Of a stretch of 9,107 bases of DNA, positions 1 to 6,831 are shown in pieces. The notes beneath the pieces were generated by a model that saw only the letters and a program-made list of their open reading frames with translations, had not been told where the DNA came from and did not search any database. Made by a program: the position numbers and the translations under genes. The DNA is taken from contig DPLM01000416.1 of NCBI GenBank assembly GCA_003541985.1, forward strand, positions 1 through 9,107. Reading direction: 5' to 3'. The first letter of the stretch is position 1. Every line of letters starts with the position of its first letter. Origin of the DNA: Deltaproteobacteria bacterium (lineage in GTDB: Bacteria; SAR324; NAC60-12).

Positions 1-112
1 CGCCCACAACGCGTTCTTCCAGAGGCTGATCACGACTGATTGGTAGCTCCAGATTGACGTAGCAACTACTGAGAGAAACTAGGAGAGTGATGGCAATTAG
101 TAGTTGTCTCAT
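1..112 (-). CDS. N-terminal fragment of a lipoprotein, probably an SppA-like (S49) signal peptide peptidase
   Basis: The gene starts with ATG at 112-110 and runs off the left edge, so only 37 residues are visible. They begin MRQLLIAITLLVSLSSC, a short basic n-region, a hydrophobic core and a lipobox (L-S-S-C, Cys17). This is a type II signal peptide, so the mature protein should be lipid-anchored in the envelope. The next stretch, ending PLEERVVG, resembles the linker before the first strand of S49 peptidases (SppA, which degrade cleaved signal peptides in the membrane), but the catalytic domain lies outside the window. The start overlaps the stop of the kinase gene upstream as ATGA (112-109) and has no Shine-Dalgarno site, so translation is probably coupled. 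SppA near a cytidylate kinase fits some deltaproteobacterial gene orders. The lipoprotein call is fairly firm; SppA is inference from a few residues. Confidence 0.6.
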   Translation of the reverse strand, partial: MRQLLIAITLLVSLSSCYVNLELPISRDQPLEERVVG

Positions 113-657
113 TGGGAATCTTGTTCAAGAAGATGAGTGTCGATCTGATGGAGAATCTCCTCAAGGGTCAATTGACTAGTGTCGATGATTAGATCGAAAT
201 TGGATGGGTCAGCTATATCTACACCATAGAGGCGTTGAAAATTCTGGCGCATTGTGAGGTATCGCTGTCGATTCGTAAGAATAGACTCTTCAATATTTTT
301 GGCACTTTCTGTGGCCCGGTTAGCAGAAAAAATACGTTTAGCAGCAACTTTCTCGGCGACGGTGAGCAAAATTTTGCAGGCGTCAGGCACACAGTGAAAT
401 CCAAGGTGAGCATCCAAGACGAAGTTATCGTTTGCTTCACCATATTTTCGTTGAGCTTCGTCAATTTTACGATCCACTTCCGGATGGCTTGTGACAAATT
501 CGGTTAAAAATTGGGTGATGTCCTGAAAGCCTTGTTCCAATGCCATTTGGCGCATGAAATCACCTGTGGAGCGGATTTTCAGACCATATTTGTCAGCCAA
601 TATTCGTCGTACTGTTGATTTGCCAGAACCAGGAGGTCCAGCTAGTGTCAATTTCAT
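109..657 (-). CDS. Archaeal-type (d)CMP kinase-like P-loop nucleotide kinase
   Basis: A 182-residue protein of the adenylate/cytidylate kinase fold. Such enzymes move a phosphate from ATP to CMP or dCMP in the cytoplasm. Walker A is GPPGSGKST at residues 7-15. A substrate-side helix follows with the motif STGDFMRQMA (30-39). A lid region rich in basic residues (about 108-145) ends in QRLYGVDIAD (141-150), and a final strand reads FDLIIDTS (154-161). The domain order and the YG-I/V-DI-D and D-L-I-I-D-T-S motifs match the short archaeal-type cytidylate kinases rather than the longer E. coli Cmk or guanylate kinase. At residues 81-85 it reads LDAHL, where archaeal enzymes usually have L-E-G-R-L, so specificity is uncertain. 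It lies 32 nt after yicC and overlaps the next gene by 4 nt, within one operon. The ATG at 657 has only a weak Shine-Dalgarno site. The kinase call is solid; the CMP substrate is inferred. Confidence 0.8.
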   Translation of the reverse strand: MKLTLAGPPGSGKSTVRRILADKYGLKIRSTGDFMRQMALEQGFQDITQFLTEFVTSHPEVDRKIDEAQRKYGEANDNFVLDAHLGFHCVPDACKILLTVAEKVAAKRIFSANRATESAKNIEESILTNRQRYLTMRQNFQRLYGVDIADPSNFDLIIDTSQLTLEEILHQIDTHLLEQDSQ

Positions 658-689
658 GAAAAATTCTCACAAGCCGAGTGAGTAGCAAA

Positions 690-1568
690 TTATTCGATGT
701 TCTGCATTTGTTCACGGATTTTTTCCAGTTCGGCCTTAATCTCAACTACAGTATGGCTGACACCGGTATCATTACACTTAGAGGCCATCGTATTAGCTTC
801 CCGATTCAATTCTTGGAGCAGGAAGTCACCACGTTTGCCAATCTCTCTTTCCTGCTGTAGGGTCTCCTGCAGATGCCGCAGGTGCGTATCAAAGCGGACG
901 ATCTCTTCGCTGATGTCCAGGCGTTCGGCCATCAAGGCTACTTCCTGATGTAGCCGTTCAGCGTCAAGCTTGGCCTGCAGATCACTCAGATGATCCAGTA
1001 GTCTTCGTTGGAATTGCTGTGGCACGTGCTTGGAGTTTTCCTCGATCTGTTGTGCGAGTTGAGCGCAGTGCTGCAGGCGTGATTGAATGTCTTCCAGCAT
1101 AGCCTGGCCTTCCCGGTCTTTCATCGATTTGAGGGCTTGCAAAGCAAGCTCAAGGCTTTCCCAGATCAGCTTTCCGGCTAGTTCAGGAGGGATTTCAAGA
1201 TCAACCGATTCACCAAGTAAGTCGCGCTGACTGAGCAGATCTTTCATTGAAACCTGAACCTCACGTCCAGTCAATTCTTCAAATTGAGAAAGTAAGTCGG
1301 CGTAGTGCCTTACAGCAGGTTCCTGCCAGTGCGGGAAACCCTGTGCACTTTGAGTCATAGATTCCAGACGGATACTGCCATCAACCTTACCTCGTTGGCA
1401 TACCTTTTTCACTTTATCCTTGACAGATGCTTCCAATGTCAGCAATGCATTGGGGAGCCGCAGTCGAATATCTAAGAACCGCTGGTTGACAGATCGGATT
1501 TCAACGTGGCAGAGCCAGCCGTCCTGTTCACATTGTGCGGTGCCATAGCCTGTCATCGAAACGGCCAT
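690..1568 (-). CDS. yicC: YicC/YloC-family endoribonuclease
   Basis: A 292-residue protein, the usual YicC length. The N-terminus holds the family hallmark SMTGYG (residues 4-9), followed by EIRSVNQRFLD (23-33). The C-terminal domain carries the conserved block GDFLLQELNREANTMASK (about residues 245-265) and ends in an acidic helical tail. The family consists of conserved bacterial cytoplasmic proteins; the E. coli and Bacillus members have been described as endoribonucleases, the former linked to turnover of the RyhB small RNA. The start is fixed by AGGAG at 1575-1579, six bases before the ATG; the stop is TAA. It is the first gene of a minus-strand operon with the kinase and SppA-like lipoprotein. 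In many bacteria yicC is followed by guanylate kinase, whereas here the following kinase is of the CMP-kinase type. No damage is seen. Confidence 0.95.
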   Translation of the reverse strand: MAVSMTGYGTAQCEQDGWLCHVEIRSVNQRFLDIRLRLPNALLTLEASVKDKVKKVCQRGKVDGSIRLESMTQSAQGFPHWQEPAVRHYADLLSQFEELTGREVQVSMKDLLSQRDLLGESVDLEIPPELAGKLIWESLELALQALKSMKDREGQAMLEDIQSRLQHCAQLAQQIEENSKHVPQQFQRRLLDHLSDLQAKLDAERLHQEVALMAERLDISEEIVRFDTHLRHLQETLQQEREIGKRGDFLLQELNREANTMASKCNDTGVSHTVVEIKAELEKIREQMQNIE

Positions 1569-1574
1569 CTACTG

Positions 1575-1579
1575 CTCCT
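1575..1579 (-). promoter_or_regulatory. Shine-Dalgarno site of yicC
   Basis: AGGAG on the minus strand, six bases before the ATG at 1568, supports that start. Immediately upstream, 1581-1594 is a short palindrome (AATTTG, two bases, CAAATT) that could be an operator, but such palindromes are expected by chance at this scale. Confidence 0.75.
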
Positions 1580-1672
1580 GAATTTGTGCAAATTGTGACA
1601 AGAAAAACAAAACAAGCGATACAGGCAGTTGGTGACCTTTACTTTCTTTCTGGAATCTAGCAAGCTCTTAGT

Positions 1673-1716
1673 AAAAGCCATGTTTGTCAACTTCTTATCC
1701 TGACAAAAGCCATGTT
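1673..1716 (+). repeat. 12-bp direct repeat and small inverted repeat around the start of the coiled-coil gene
   Basis: AAAAGCCATGTT occurs at 1673-1684 and again at 1705-1716, the second copy containing the start codon at 1712. Each copy holds an ATG. The first opens a seven-codon frame (MFVNFLS, stop at 1701-1703) that ends just before the real start. Between the copies, TTTGTCA (1683-1689) and TGACAAA (1701-1707) can pair around an 11-base loop. Neither ATG has a recognisable Shine-Dalgarno site. This could be a leader peptide or hairpin controlling the gene, or simply a small local duplication. Confidence 0.4.
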
Positions 1717-2158
1717 CCAGCTTCTACGTAAGTGGCAACGTCGTTCTCAGGAACTGCCAGAAGATATTATCGATTACAAGCACCAGTGTGAGCAATTAGT
1801 CAATAAATACGAGACTCTACTGGATCAGATTTCTCAGTATATGCAAACTGAGGAAAGTGTCCTGGGCAAGGAAGAACCGGAGACAGTAGTCCCTCCTCCT
1901 CAGGACACAGGCATCTTCGAACTGCTAACAATCAAAGGCGAATTGCTTCGCATCACGGAAGAATGTGATCAGTTGATGAACAAGGGATTCCGTGAACCGA
2001 CCATTGCGCCACTGCAAAAGGAAGCAATGGAGTTGCTAATTAGCCAGCTTCAGAATTTGCGACAGTATTCCGATCAAATCGAAGAAGCTCTTCTAGACTT
2101 CGAGGAAAAATTGATGGAAATGGAAGAATTGGCTTCCACCCGTGGTCTTCGCAACTGA
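1712..2158 (+). CDS. Uncharacterised coiled-coil protein
   Basis: A 148-residue, mostly charged protein with no family I recognise. The first 12 residues are basic (MFQLLRKWQRRS). Heptad-like helical stretches at about 18-50 and 75-140 suggest an antiparallel or dimeric coiled coil, separated by a proline-rich hinge (VVPPPQD, about 59-65). There is no signal peptide, transmembrane segment or cysteine-rich site, so it is probably cytoplasmic. The ATG at 1712 is the first usable start after an in-frame stop at 1658-1660, but it lacks a Shine-Dalgarno site, so a shorter protein from an internal ATG is possible. It is divergent from yicC and convergent with the next gene, 17 bases away, so it is probably transcribed alone. 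Length, amino-acid composition and a single clean frame support a real gene; function is unknown. Confidence 0.65.
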   Translation: MFQLLRKWQRRSQELPEDIIDYKHQCEQLVNKYETLLDQISQYMQTEESVLGKEEPETVVPPPQDTGIFELLTIKGELLRITEECDQLMNKGFREPTIAPLQKEAMELLISQLQNLRQYSDQIEEALLDFEEKLMEMEELASTRGLRN

Positions 2159-2175
2159 ATTGATCCTAATCTTTT

Positions 2176-2880
2176 TCACCATCGCCAGCCACCATCGTGG
2201 TAGACTGTGGTAGTGATGATCTCTTCGTTGGGGACATCTTGATCGAAGGCCTGACGTTCTCTGCGTTCCTGCGCAAGCTGGCTTCCCTGTTCAATCACAT
2301 CAACAATCACTTCTTCTCCCATCACCTCATTCCCGTCTTCATCATCATAGCTTAATTCATCAATGCGAATCTGCTCTTTGGTGATGGACTCCAACTCATC
2401 GAAGAGCGTCCCCATTGCCAGGTCAAAGTACCAATCTTTGCTTGTGAAGAAACTCTCATCGCTGAGCATAGCCAAGAATACAACACGATATGGATCAATC
2501 CCCTTGTGTTCCGCCACTGCTACGCGTAAGTCAGCCCAGCACTCATCTTCAAGCAGATCTGTCTCTGGATCAGCAAAAGTTCCTGCTCCTAAATCTACAA
2601 AGGTATAGATTTCAAAGTGAGCCTGATAAGAGACTTGTTGCTGAACCAATCGGTCATAGCTTTGCTGACCTTTTTCACTAAGTTGGTAATGCTGCTCAAC
2701 GTCAAGTTGAACAAGATCTTGCTGTTCTAATGCTTTGAGATTGGGTTCGATCGTTTTGTGATTCTGATCCAGAAAGGAGAAATGGATCTTATCCTGCGAA
2801 TTGGCAATGCGGTGGAGCAGTAACAAAATACTGAATTCTTGACGTTGAGAGTCCGTCAGGGATTTGCGCTTGGTGTTCAT
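2176..2880 (-). CDS. Acidic protein of unknown function with a winged-helix-like N-terminus, cyaY-linked
   Basis: A 234-residue acidic protein that I do not recognise. Residues about 12-80 look like a winged-helix fold: helices around LLLLHRIA, then NLKALEQQDLVQLD, then a YQLSEKG wing typical of small transcription-factor domains. Residues about 85-175 form a compact, aromatic-rich segment (FEIYTFVDLGAGTFAD, DPYRVVFLAMLSDESFF, KDWYFDLAMG). The C-terminal third is strongly acidic (YDDEDGNEVMGEE) and the protein ends in YHDGGWRW. No signal peptide or transmembrane segment is seen. It starts nine bases after the cyaY stop without a clear Shine-Dalgarno site, suggesting translational coupling and co-expression with frataxin. 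A role in iron-sulfur cluster or iron homeostasis would be guilt by association only. Confidence 0.75.
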   Translation of the reverse strand: MNTKRKSLTDSQRQEFSILLLLHRIANSQDKIHFSFLDQNHKTIEPNLKALEQQDLVQLDVEQHYQLSEKGQQSYDRLVQQQVSYQAHFEIYTFVDLGAGTFADPETDLLEDECWADLRVAVAEHKGIDPYRVVFLAMLSDESFFTSKDWYFDLAMGTLFDELESITKEQIRIDELSYDDEDGNEVMGEEVIVDVIEQGSQLAQERRERQAFDQDVPNEEIITTTVYHDGGWRW

Positions 2881-2889
2881 AGGGGTGTG

Positions 2890-3210
2890 TCAGAACGTGG
2901 TGGATTTTCCCAGATGGTCGCTGAGCAATCTTGCGAAGCAGTCATAGAATTCTTCCTGCTCCGCTTCTGCGAACCAGCGGTCACTGTCTGCTTGGTATTT
3001 GAAGTGCCAGCCACGGGCGTTGCCTGCCAACCAGATTTCATGAATAGCTCGCTGGGTGTTAAGTACAATGATCCCAGGACGTTCCTCGAAGGCGATTTGT
3101 AGCTTGTCCGGAGTACGGTCGTAGTCGAGCAGATCTTCATTTCGATCCAGCAACTGTTCGACCTGCCGAAAGACGCGTTCTGCACGTTGTGAATACTCCT
3201 TACTGTCCAT
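2890..3210 (-). CDS. cyaY: Bacterial frataxin CyaY
   Basis: A 106-residue protein, the same length as E. coli CyaY. Frataxins bind iron and the cysteine desulfurase IscS and adjust the rate of iron-sulfur cluster assembly in the cytoplasm. The N-terminal helix (residues 3-25) carries the acidic ridge expected for iron and IscS contact (E5, E11, E18, D22, E25, D26). The family's sheet signature follows: IIVLNTQRAIHEIWLAG (47-63) then GWHFKY (67-72), which aligns well with the E. coli motif containing N-Q-WLA and the downstream tryptophan. A TTG at 3237 would add nine residues, but the ATG at 3210 has GGGGA six bases upstream and gives the canonical length, so I use it. It heads a two-gene operon with the acidic protein and is divergent from the M16 peptidase. 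Confidence 0.9.
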   Translation of the reverse strand: MDSKEYSQRAERVFRQVEQLLDRNEDLLDYDRTPDKLQIAFEERPGIIVLNTQRAIHEIWLAGNARGWHFKYQADSDRWFAEAEQEEFYDCFARLLSDHLGKSTTF

Positions 3211-3216
3211 TGTTTT

Positions 3217-3221
3217 TCCCC
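3217..3221 (-). promoter_or_regulatory. Shine-Dalgarno site deciding the cyaY start
   Basis: GGGGA on the minus strand lies six bases before the ATG at 3210. It falls inside the longer frame opened by the TTG at 3237, favouring the ATG as the true start. Confidence 0.6.
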
Positions 3222-3238
3222 AGTTGAATAAATACAAC

Positions 3239-3266
3239 AGGTTAGAGCAGAGTCTTTGAGAGTCAA
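3239..3266 (-). promoter_or_regulatory. Possible cyaY promoter
   Basis: On the minus strand TTGACT (3266-3261) is followed after 16 bases by TAACCT (3244-3239), a good -35 and a poor -10. Transcription would begin near 3232, downstream of the alternative TTG start, which is consistent with the ATG at 3210. The match is weak and based only on eye inspection. Confidence 0.3.
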
Positions 3267-3347
3267 TACAAAACCCGGTGGTTTGTAGTTGCGTCTTGAT
3301 AGCAAAACTTGCAGACTAAATTTCCTATTGCAACAACATTTTTGAGT

Positions 3348-3352
3348 GGAGG
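3348..3352 (+). promoter_or_regulatory. Shine-Dalgarno site deciding the M16 peptidase start
   Basis: GGAGG lies five bases before the ATG at 3358. The upstream in-frame GTG at 3346 overlaps this site, so the ATG is the preferred start. Confidence 0.8.
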
Positions 3353-3357
3353 CTTCT

Positions 3358-6300
3358 ATGCGGTCTGTCCGGAACCTGATGATGCGGTTCGTGTGCTTGC
3401 TGCTGATGGTGGGTCCAGTTTTAGGTAGTGCTCTGGATTCGATGGATGAACGTTTTGAACAGCGAAGTTATCGGCGCTTTTTGTTGCCCAACGGGTTGAA
3501 GATTCTGTTGGTTTCAGATCCAACTGTGCGCAAAGCCGCAGCGTCTTTGACTGTGGGTGTTGGCGCTATGAGTGATCCGGAAATGCATCAAGGGTTGGCG
3601 CACTACCTTGAACATATGCTCTTTTTAGGCACGGAAAAGTATCCGGAGTCTGGGGAATATCAACAGTTTGTCTCCAATCGAGGTGGTTATACAAACGCTT
3701 ACACGGCTGGAGATCACACAAACTATCACTTTGAGATTGACCCAGAACATCTGGATGGAGCTCTGGATCGATTTGCCCAGTTTTTCATAGCACCCTTGTT
3801 TAATGCGCAGTATTTGGAAAAAGAGCGGCGCATTGTTGATTCTGAACACTCTAAGAATATTCCCAACGATTTTCGTAGACTCTTCGAAGTCCGCAAGCAG
3901 ACCTACGTTCCTGGACACCCCCTACAAAAATTCAGTACTGGCAATCTGCAAACTCTTGGGTTCACAACGCGCGATGACGTGATTGACTTCTATGCTCGTT
4001 ACTACTCCAGTAATCGAATGACCCTGGCCGTCTCAGGCACGCAGTCACTCGATAAGTTGCAAGAGATGGTGGTGCCTCGCTTCTACGAGATTGTTGACCG
4101 GAATCTTGATGAGATTACGTTTCCCACAGAATATCTTGCTCCGAGTTCTAGATTTCGGCTGCTGCAAGTGAAGCCACTCAGCGAGATTCGTTCTCTAACA
4201 CTCAGCTTTCCATTACCATCTACTCAGCAATACTACACGAGCCAACCACTGAACCTGTTGGGATTTTTAGTTGGGCACGAAGGAGAAGGCAGTCTGCTCT
4301 CCCTGCTGAAGGTAAAGAACTTGGCAACAGGACTCTCGGCTGGAGCTGGATCATCGACAAATTCTTATTCTTCTTTTGAGGTGACAGTCCAGTTAACCCC
4401 ACGAGGAGTAGACCGGTATCGAGATGTGATCACTTACCTGTTTCAATACCTGCGGATGTTGCGTGAGGAAGGTCTACCACGTTACATTTTCAATGAAGTG
4501 CAGCGGATGAACGAGATTAACTATCGATTCTCCGAACGTGTGGAAGGCACTAGACTAGTCAATACCCTCTCCGCATTATTGCGCTTTGTTCCTCTGAGGG
4601 AAGTGGAACGTTCACCGTTCCTGCTGACTGAATTTCGCAAAGACTTGTTCGATAGTATGCTCTATCGCCTGACTCCAAATAACATGCTGGCGATTCTTGT
4701 GGATCAAGGTGTCAAGGTTGACAGTACGGAGAGCTACTACGGTACAGAATACTCCTATCGTCAGGATCGCGTCCACTGGGTACAGGCGTGGAAGACTGCC
4801 AGACGTCATTCAAGCCTGTCACTTCCAGTACCCAACGATTTCATACCACAAGACATTGCCCTGCGAGATCCGAAGGCTCCCTTCACCTTTAACTACGAAT
4901 CACTTGCTGGATTGGTTGAGGAGAATTTGCCAGAGAGTGTGATGTCCTTACTCCGTCAAGAATCCAGTCGCCGGTGGCAATCTTGGTCTGAACTGGCGGC
5001 CTCTCTACAATTGCCACATGGGCAACAGAAGGCTGTACGAACCGTAATAATGCGTCATGCCGTTGAAGAACCGCAGCGCCTAGTGGATCTGTCCAAGGGA
5101 CGTGTTTGGTTCCAGCCAGATTTCCGTTTTGAGCAACCGAAGGGTAGGGTCATGCTACGTATTCTGACTCCAGAAGCATATGCTACCCCTCGTCATGCGG
5201 TGTTGACTCAACTTTACGTTGCTGCAATTGAAGAAGGACTTAATGAGTTCAAGTATCCGGTCAGTCTGGCTGGTCTTGACTTCAACCTACGCAACGACAA
5301 AGAAGGAGTGCAAATTAACTTTGATGGTTACTCAGATCGGCTATTGGAGTTGGTGGAGAGAGTTGCGGCTCAATTACAGAAAATTCAGATAGACCAAAAA
5401 ACTTTTGCCACTCTACAGGATGCAAAGCTGAGGAGTTATCGTAACTTCACACTTCAGGAACCATATCAGCAGGCTTTCTATGAGCGGGGCCTGTTGCTGG
5501 AAGTTTTCCGACACTCGATCCGTCAATATGAGAAGATTGTCCCAGATGTTACACTGAAAGAGCTGACTGCACATGCAAAACAACTGTTTGCAAAGGCCTA
5601 CGTGGAAGTTGTCATATATGGCAATCTTGAGGTCGATAAAGTAAAGCCGATCATGGAGCGAATTGTCAGTGATTTGAGTCAGCAACCCTTGCCGCTAGAA
5701 GAGCGATTTCATGAGCAGGTCCGCCAGATTCCTGCTGGTACGATTCTCACCTTCCAACAAGATGTGACAGTCAATAATTCAGCGCTAGTACTAGAACTAC
5801 AGCAAGGTGATGACACTCCGGAAAACTGGGCAACTCTGCAGGTGCTTTCACAGTGGATTCAGCCACAGTTCTACAATGAATTGCGGACTCGGCAACAAAC
5901 AGGCTACATTGTAAGCTCTGGTTCGATATTGACTGAAGAGACCCTGAGTCTGTTCTTCTTGATCCAATCTGGTGATTTTGCTCCAGATGACCTCTCGGAG
6001 CGAGTGCGAATTTTTCTACCCAAACTCTATGAAGGTCTCCAGAATCTCAGTCAGCAGGAATTTGAAACGATTCGCCGCTCCGTCTTGCGTGCTAGTCTTG
6101 AGCGTCCTGATCAAATCAATGAAGCCACCGGTCGCCTGTTTCAGATTCTTTTCGAAGAAGATGGGGACTTTGATTTCAAAAGTGACAAGCTTCGGTTTCT
6201 GGCTTCCTTGGAGCATCAAGACTTTCTGAGGCAAGGACGTCAGATGTTGGAACCAACTCAACAGCGGCAGTTGGTACTTCAGATGATTGGTGCAGGAATG

Positions 6301-6390
6301 AGCAGCCTGCTGCCACAAGAGGGGGTTGTACGGGATGCAGGCGATATTGCTGAGCATCTGCCATGTCCGGAGTTTTGCCGACCCAATTGA
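3358..6390 (+). CDS. Exported M16A zinc metallopeptidase (pitrilysin/insulysin family)
   Basis: A 1010-residue peptidase, near the usual size of protease III (962) and insulysin (about 1020). These clamshell enzymes enclose and cut peptides and small unfolded proteins. A Sec signal peptide covers residues 1-25 (basic MRSVRNLMMR, core FVCLLLMVGP, likely cut after GSA), so it should act in the periplasm. The inverted zinc motif HYLEH is at 82-86 (zinc ligands His82 and His86, catalytic Glu85), and the third ligand is Glu163 in RRIVDSEH. The 77-residue spacing from His86 to Glu163 equals that of E. coli pitrilysin (92 and 169). The C-terminal half keeps the family's substrate-holding segment NELRTRQQTGYIV (about 840-852), with Arg843 and Tyr850. 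The frame is intact, so the enzyme is probably active. Start chosen from GGAGG at 3348-3352. A weak TTGATA/TAAATT promoter may lie at 3296-3322. It leads the cluster with the lipoprotein ten bases downstream. Confidence 0.95.
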   Translation: MRSVRNLMMRFVCLLLMVGPVLGSALDSMDERFEQRSYRRFLLPNGLKILLVSDPTVRKAAASLTVGVGAMSDPEMHQGLAHYLEHMLFLGTEKYPESGEYQQFVSNRGGYTNAYTAGDHTNYHFEIDPEHLDGALDRFAQFFIAPLFNAQYLEKERRIVDSEHSKNIPNDFRRLFEVRKQTYVPGHPLQKFSTGNLQTLGFTTRDDVIDFYARYYSSNRMTLAVSGTQSLDKLQEMVVPRFYEIVDRNLDEITFPTEYLAPSSRFRLLQVKPLSEIRSLTLSFPLPSTQQYYTSQPLNLLGFLVGHEGEGSLLSLLKVKNLATGLSAGAGSSTNSYSSFEVTVQLTPRGVDRYRDVITYLFQYLRMLREEGLPRYIFNEVQRMNEINYRFSERVEGTRLVNTLSALLRFVPLREVERSPFLLTEFRKDLFDSMLYRLTPNNMLAILVDQGVKVDSTESYYGTEYSYRQDRVHWVQAWKTARRHSSLSLPVPNDFIPQDIALRDPKAPFTFNYESLAGLVEENLPESVMSLLRQESSRRWQSWSELAASLQLPHGQQKAVRTVIMRHAVEEPQRLVDLSKGRVWFQPDFRFEQPKGRVMLRILTPEAYATPRHAVLTQLYVAAIEEGLNEFKYPVSLAGLDFNLRNDKEGVQINFDGYSDRLLELVERVAAQLQKIQIDQKTFATLQDAKLRSYRNFTLQEPYQQAFYERGLLLEVFRHSIRQYEKIVPDVTLKELTAHAKQLFAKAYVEVVIYGNLEVDKVKPIMERIVSDLSQQPLPLEERFHEQVRQIPAGTILTFQQDVTVNNSALVLELQQGDDTPENWATLQVLSQWIQPQFYNELRTRQQTGYIVSSGSILTEETLSLFFLIQSGDFAPDDLSERVRIFLPKLYEGLQNLSQQEFETIRRSVLRASLERPDQINEATGRLFQILFEEDGDFDFKSDKLRFLASLEHQDFLRQGRQMLEPTQQRQLVLQMIGAGMSSLLPQEGVVRDAGDIAEHLPCPEFCRPN

Positions 6391-6400
6391 GATAGTACTT

Positions 6401-6820
6401 ATGATTCAAAATACTCTATTTCATAAAGTCTATCGGCTTGCTCCAATTCCACTGGTCTTGCTGTGTGCTGCCTGTGTTGGTTCGAGCAAAACGTTCTTAC
6501 CAGACGGTAGCGAAGGCTATGTGGTAACTTGCAGTGGCAGCATGGTGAGTTGGGGAGACTGTGAGGCCAAAGCTGGGAGCCTTTGTGGAGCAGGTGGGTA
6601 TGAGATTGTTTCGAAAAATGCTAACCAGCAAAACGTTAATTCTTCGGAGCGTTCAATGATGATTGCCTGCAATAGTAGCAGAGAGCCCACCACTACTGAC
6701 AAATTGATTCAGAAAAGTCAGGAAATGCTGGACGAGGGGGTAGATAAGGGCAAAGAACTGTTGGATGAAGGAGAAGACCTTCTGGACGAAGGTGTTGAGA
6801 AAGTCAAAGAACTGTTCTGA
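6401..6820 (+). CDS. Small cysteine-rich predicted lipoprotein with C-terminal LDEG helix repeats
   Basis: A 139-residue predicted envelope protein. The N-terminus has a basic/hydrophobic signal (core APIPLVLLCAAC) and a probable lipidated Cys25; the lipobox is slightly unusual because position -3 is Cys. The mature domain (about 33-92) has a pattern seen in small uncharacterised proteobacterial lipoproteins: DGSEGYVVTCSGS, then SWGDC, AGSLCGAGGYEI and finally RSMMIAC. Cys44, Cys54, Cys62 and Cys90 could form two disulfides. The C-terminus (110-139) is a charged helix with three LDEG units (110-113, 121-124, 128-131) spaced 11 and 7 residues apart, keeping one helix face. Start is the ATG at 6401, ten bases after the peptidase stop; a TTG at 6326 would extend into that gene and spoil the signal peptide. 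The Shine-Dalgarno site is weak, suggesting coupling. Function unknown. Confidence 0.75.
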   Translation: MIQNTLFHKVYRLAPIPLVLLCAACVGSSKTFLPDGSEGYVVTCSGSMVSWGDCEAKAGSLCGAGGYEIVSKNANQQNVNSSERSMMIACNSSREPTTTDKLIQKSQEMLDEGVDKGKELLDEGEDLLDEGVEKVKELF

Positions 6821-6822
6821 GT

Positions 6823-6827
6823 GGAGG
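6823..6827 (+). promoter_or_regulatory. Shine-Dalgarno site of the thioesterase remnant
   Basis: GGAGG four bases before the TTG at 6832, in the same context (GAGTGGAGG) as the site before the M16 gene. It marks where the broken thioesterase gene once started, three bases after the lipoprotein stop. Confidence 0.55.
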
Positions 6828-6831
6828 CCTG

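Noticed and set aside
1581..1594. Palindrome AATTTG-N2-CAAATT upstream of the yicC Shine-Dalgarno site
   Set aside because: Six paired positions occur by chance about twice in a window this size. Only its location is suggestive.
3269..3285. Imperfect inverted repeat (AAACC, four bases, GGTTT) between cyaY and the M16 gene as an operator
   Set aside because: Five-base arms are too short to be significant, and no known regulator box such as Fur or IscR is matched.
2890..6390. M16 peptidase next to frataxin, recalling mitochondrial processing peptidase acting on frataxin
   Set aside because: The bacterial enzyme has a Sec signal and is of the M16A type, while CyaY is cytoplasmic and has no presequence. 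The genes are divergent, so adjacency looks coincidental.
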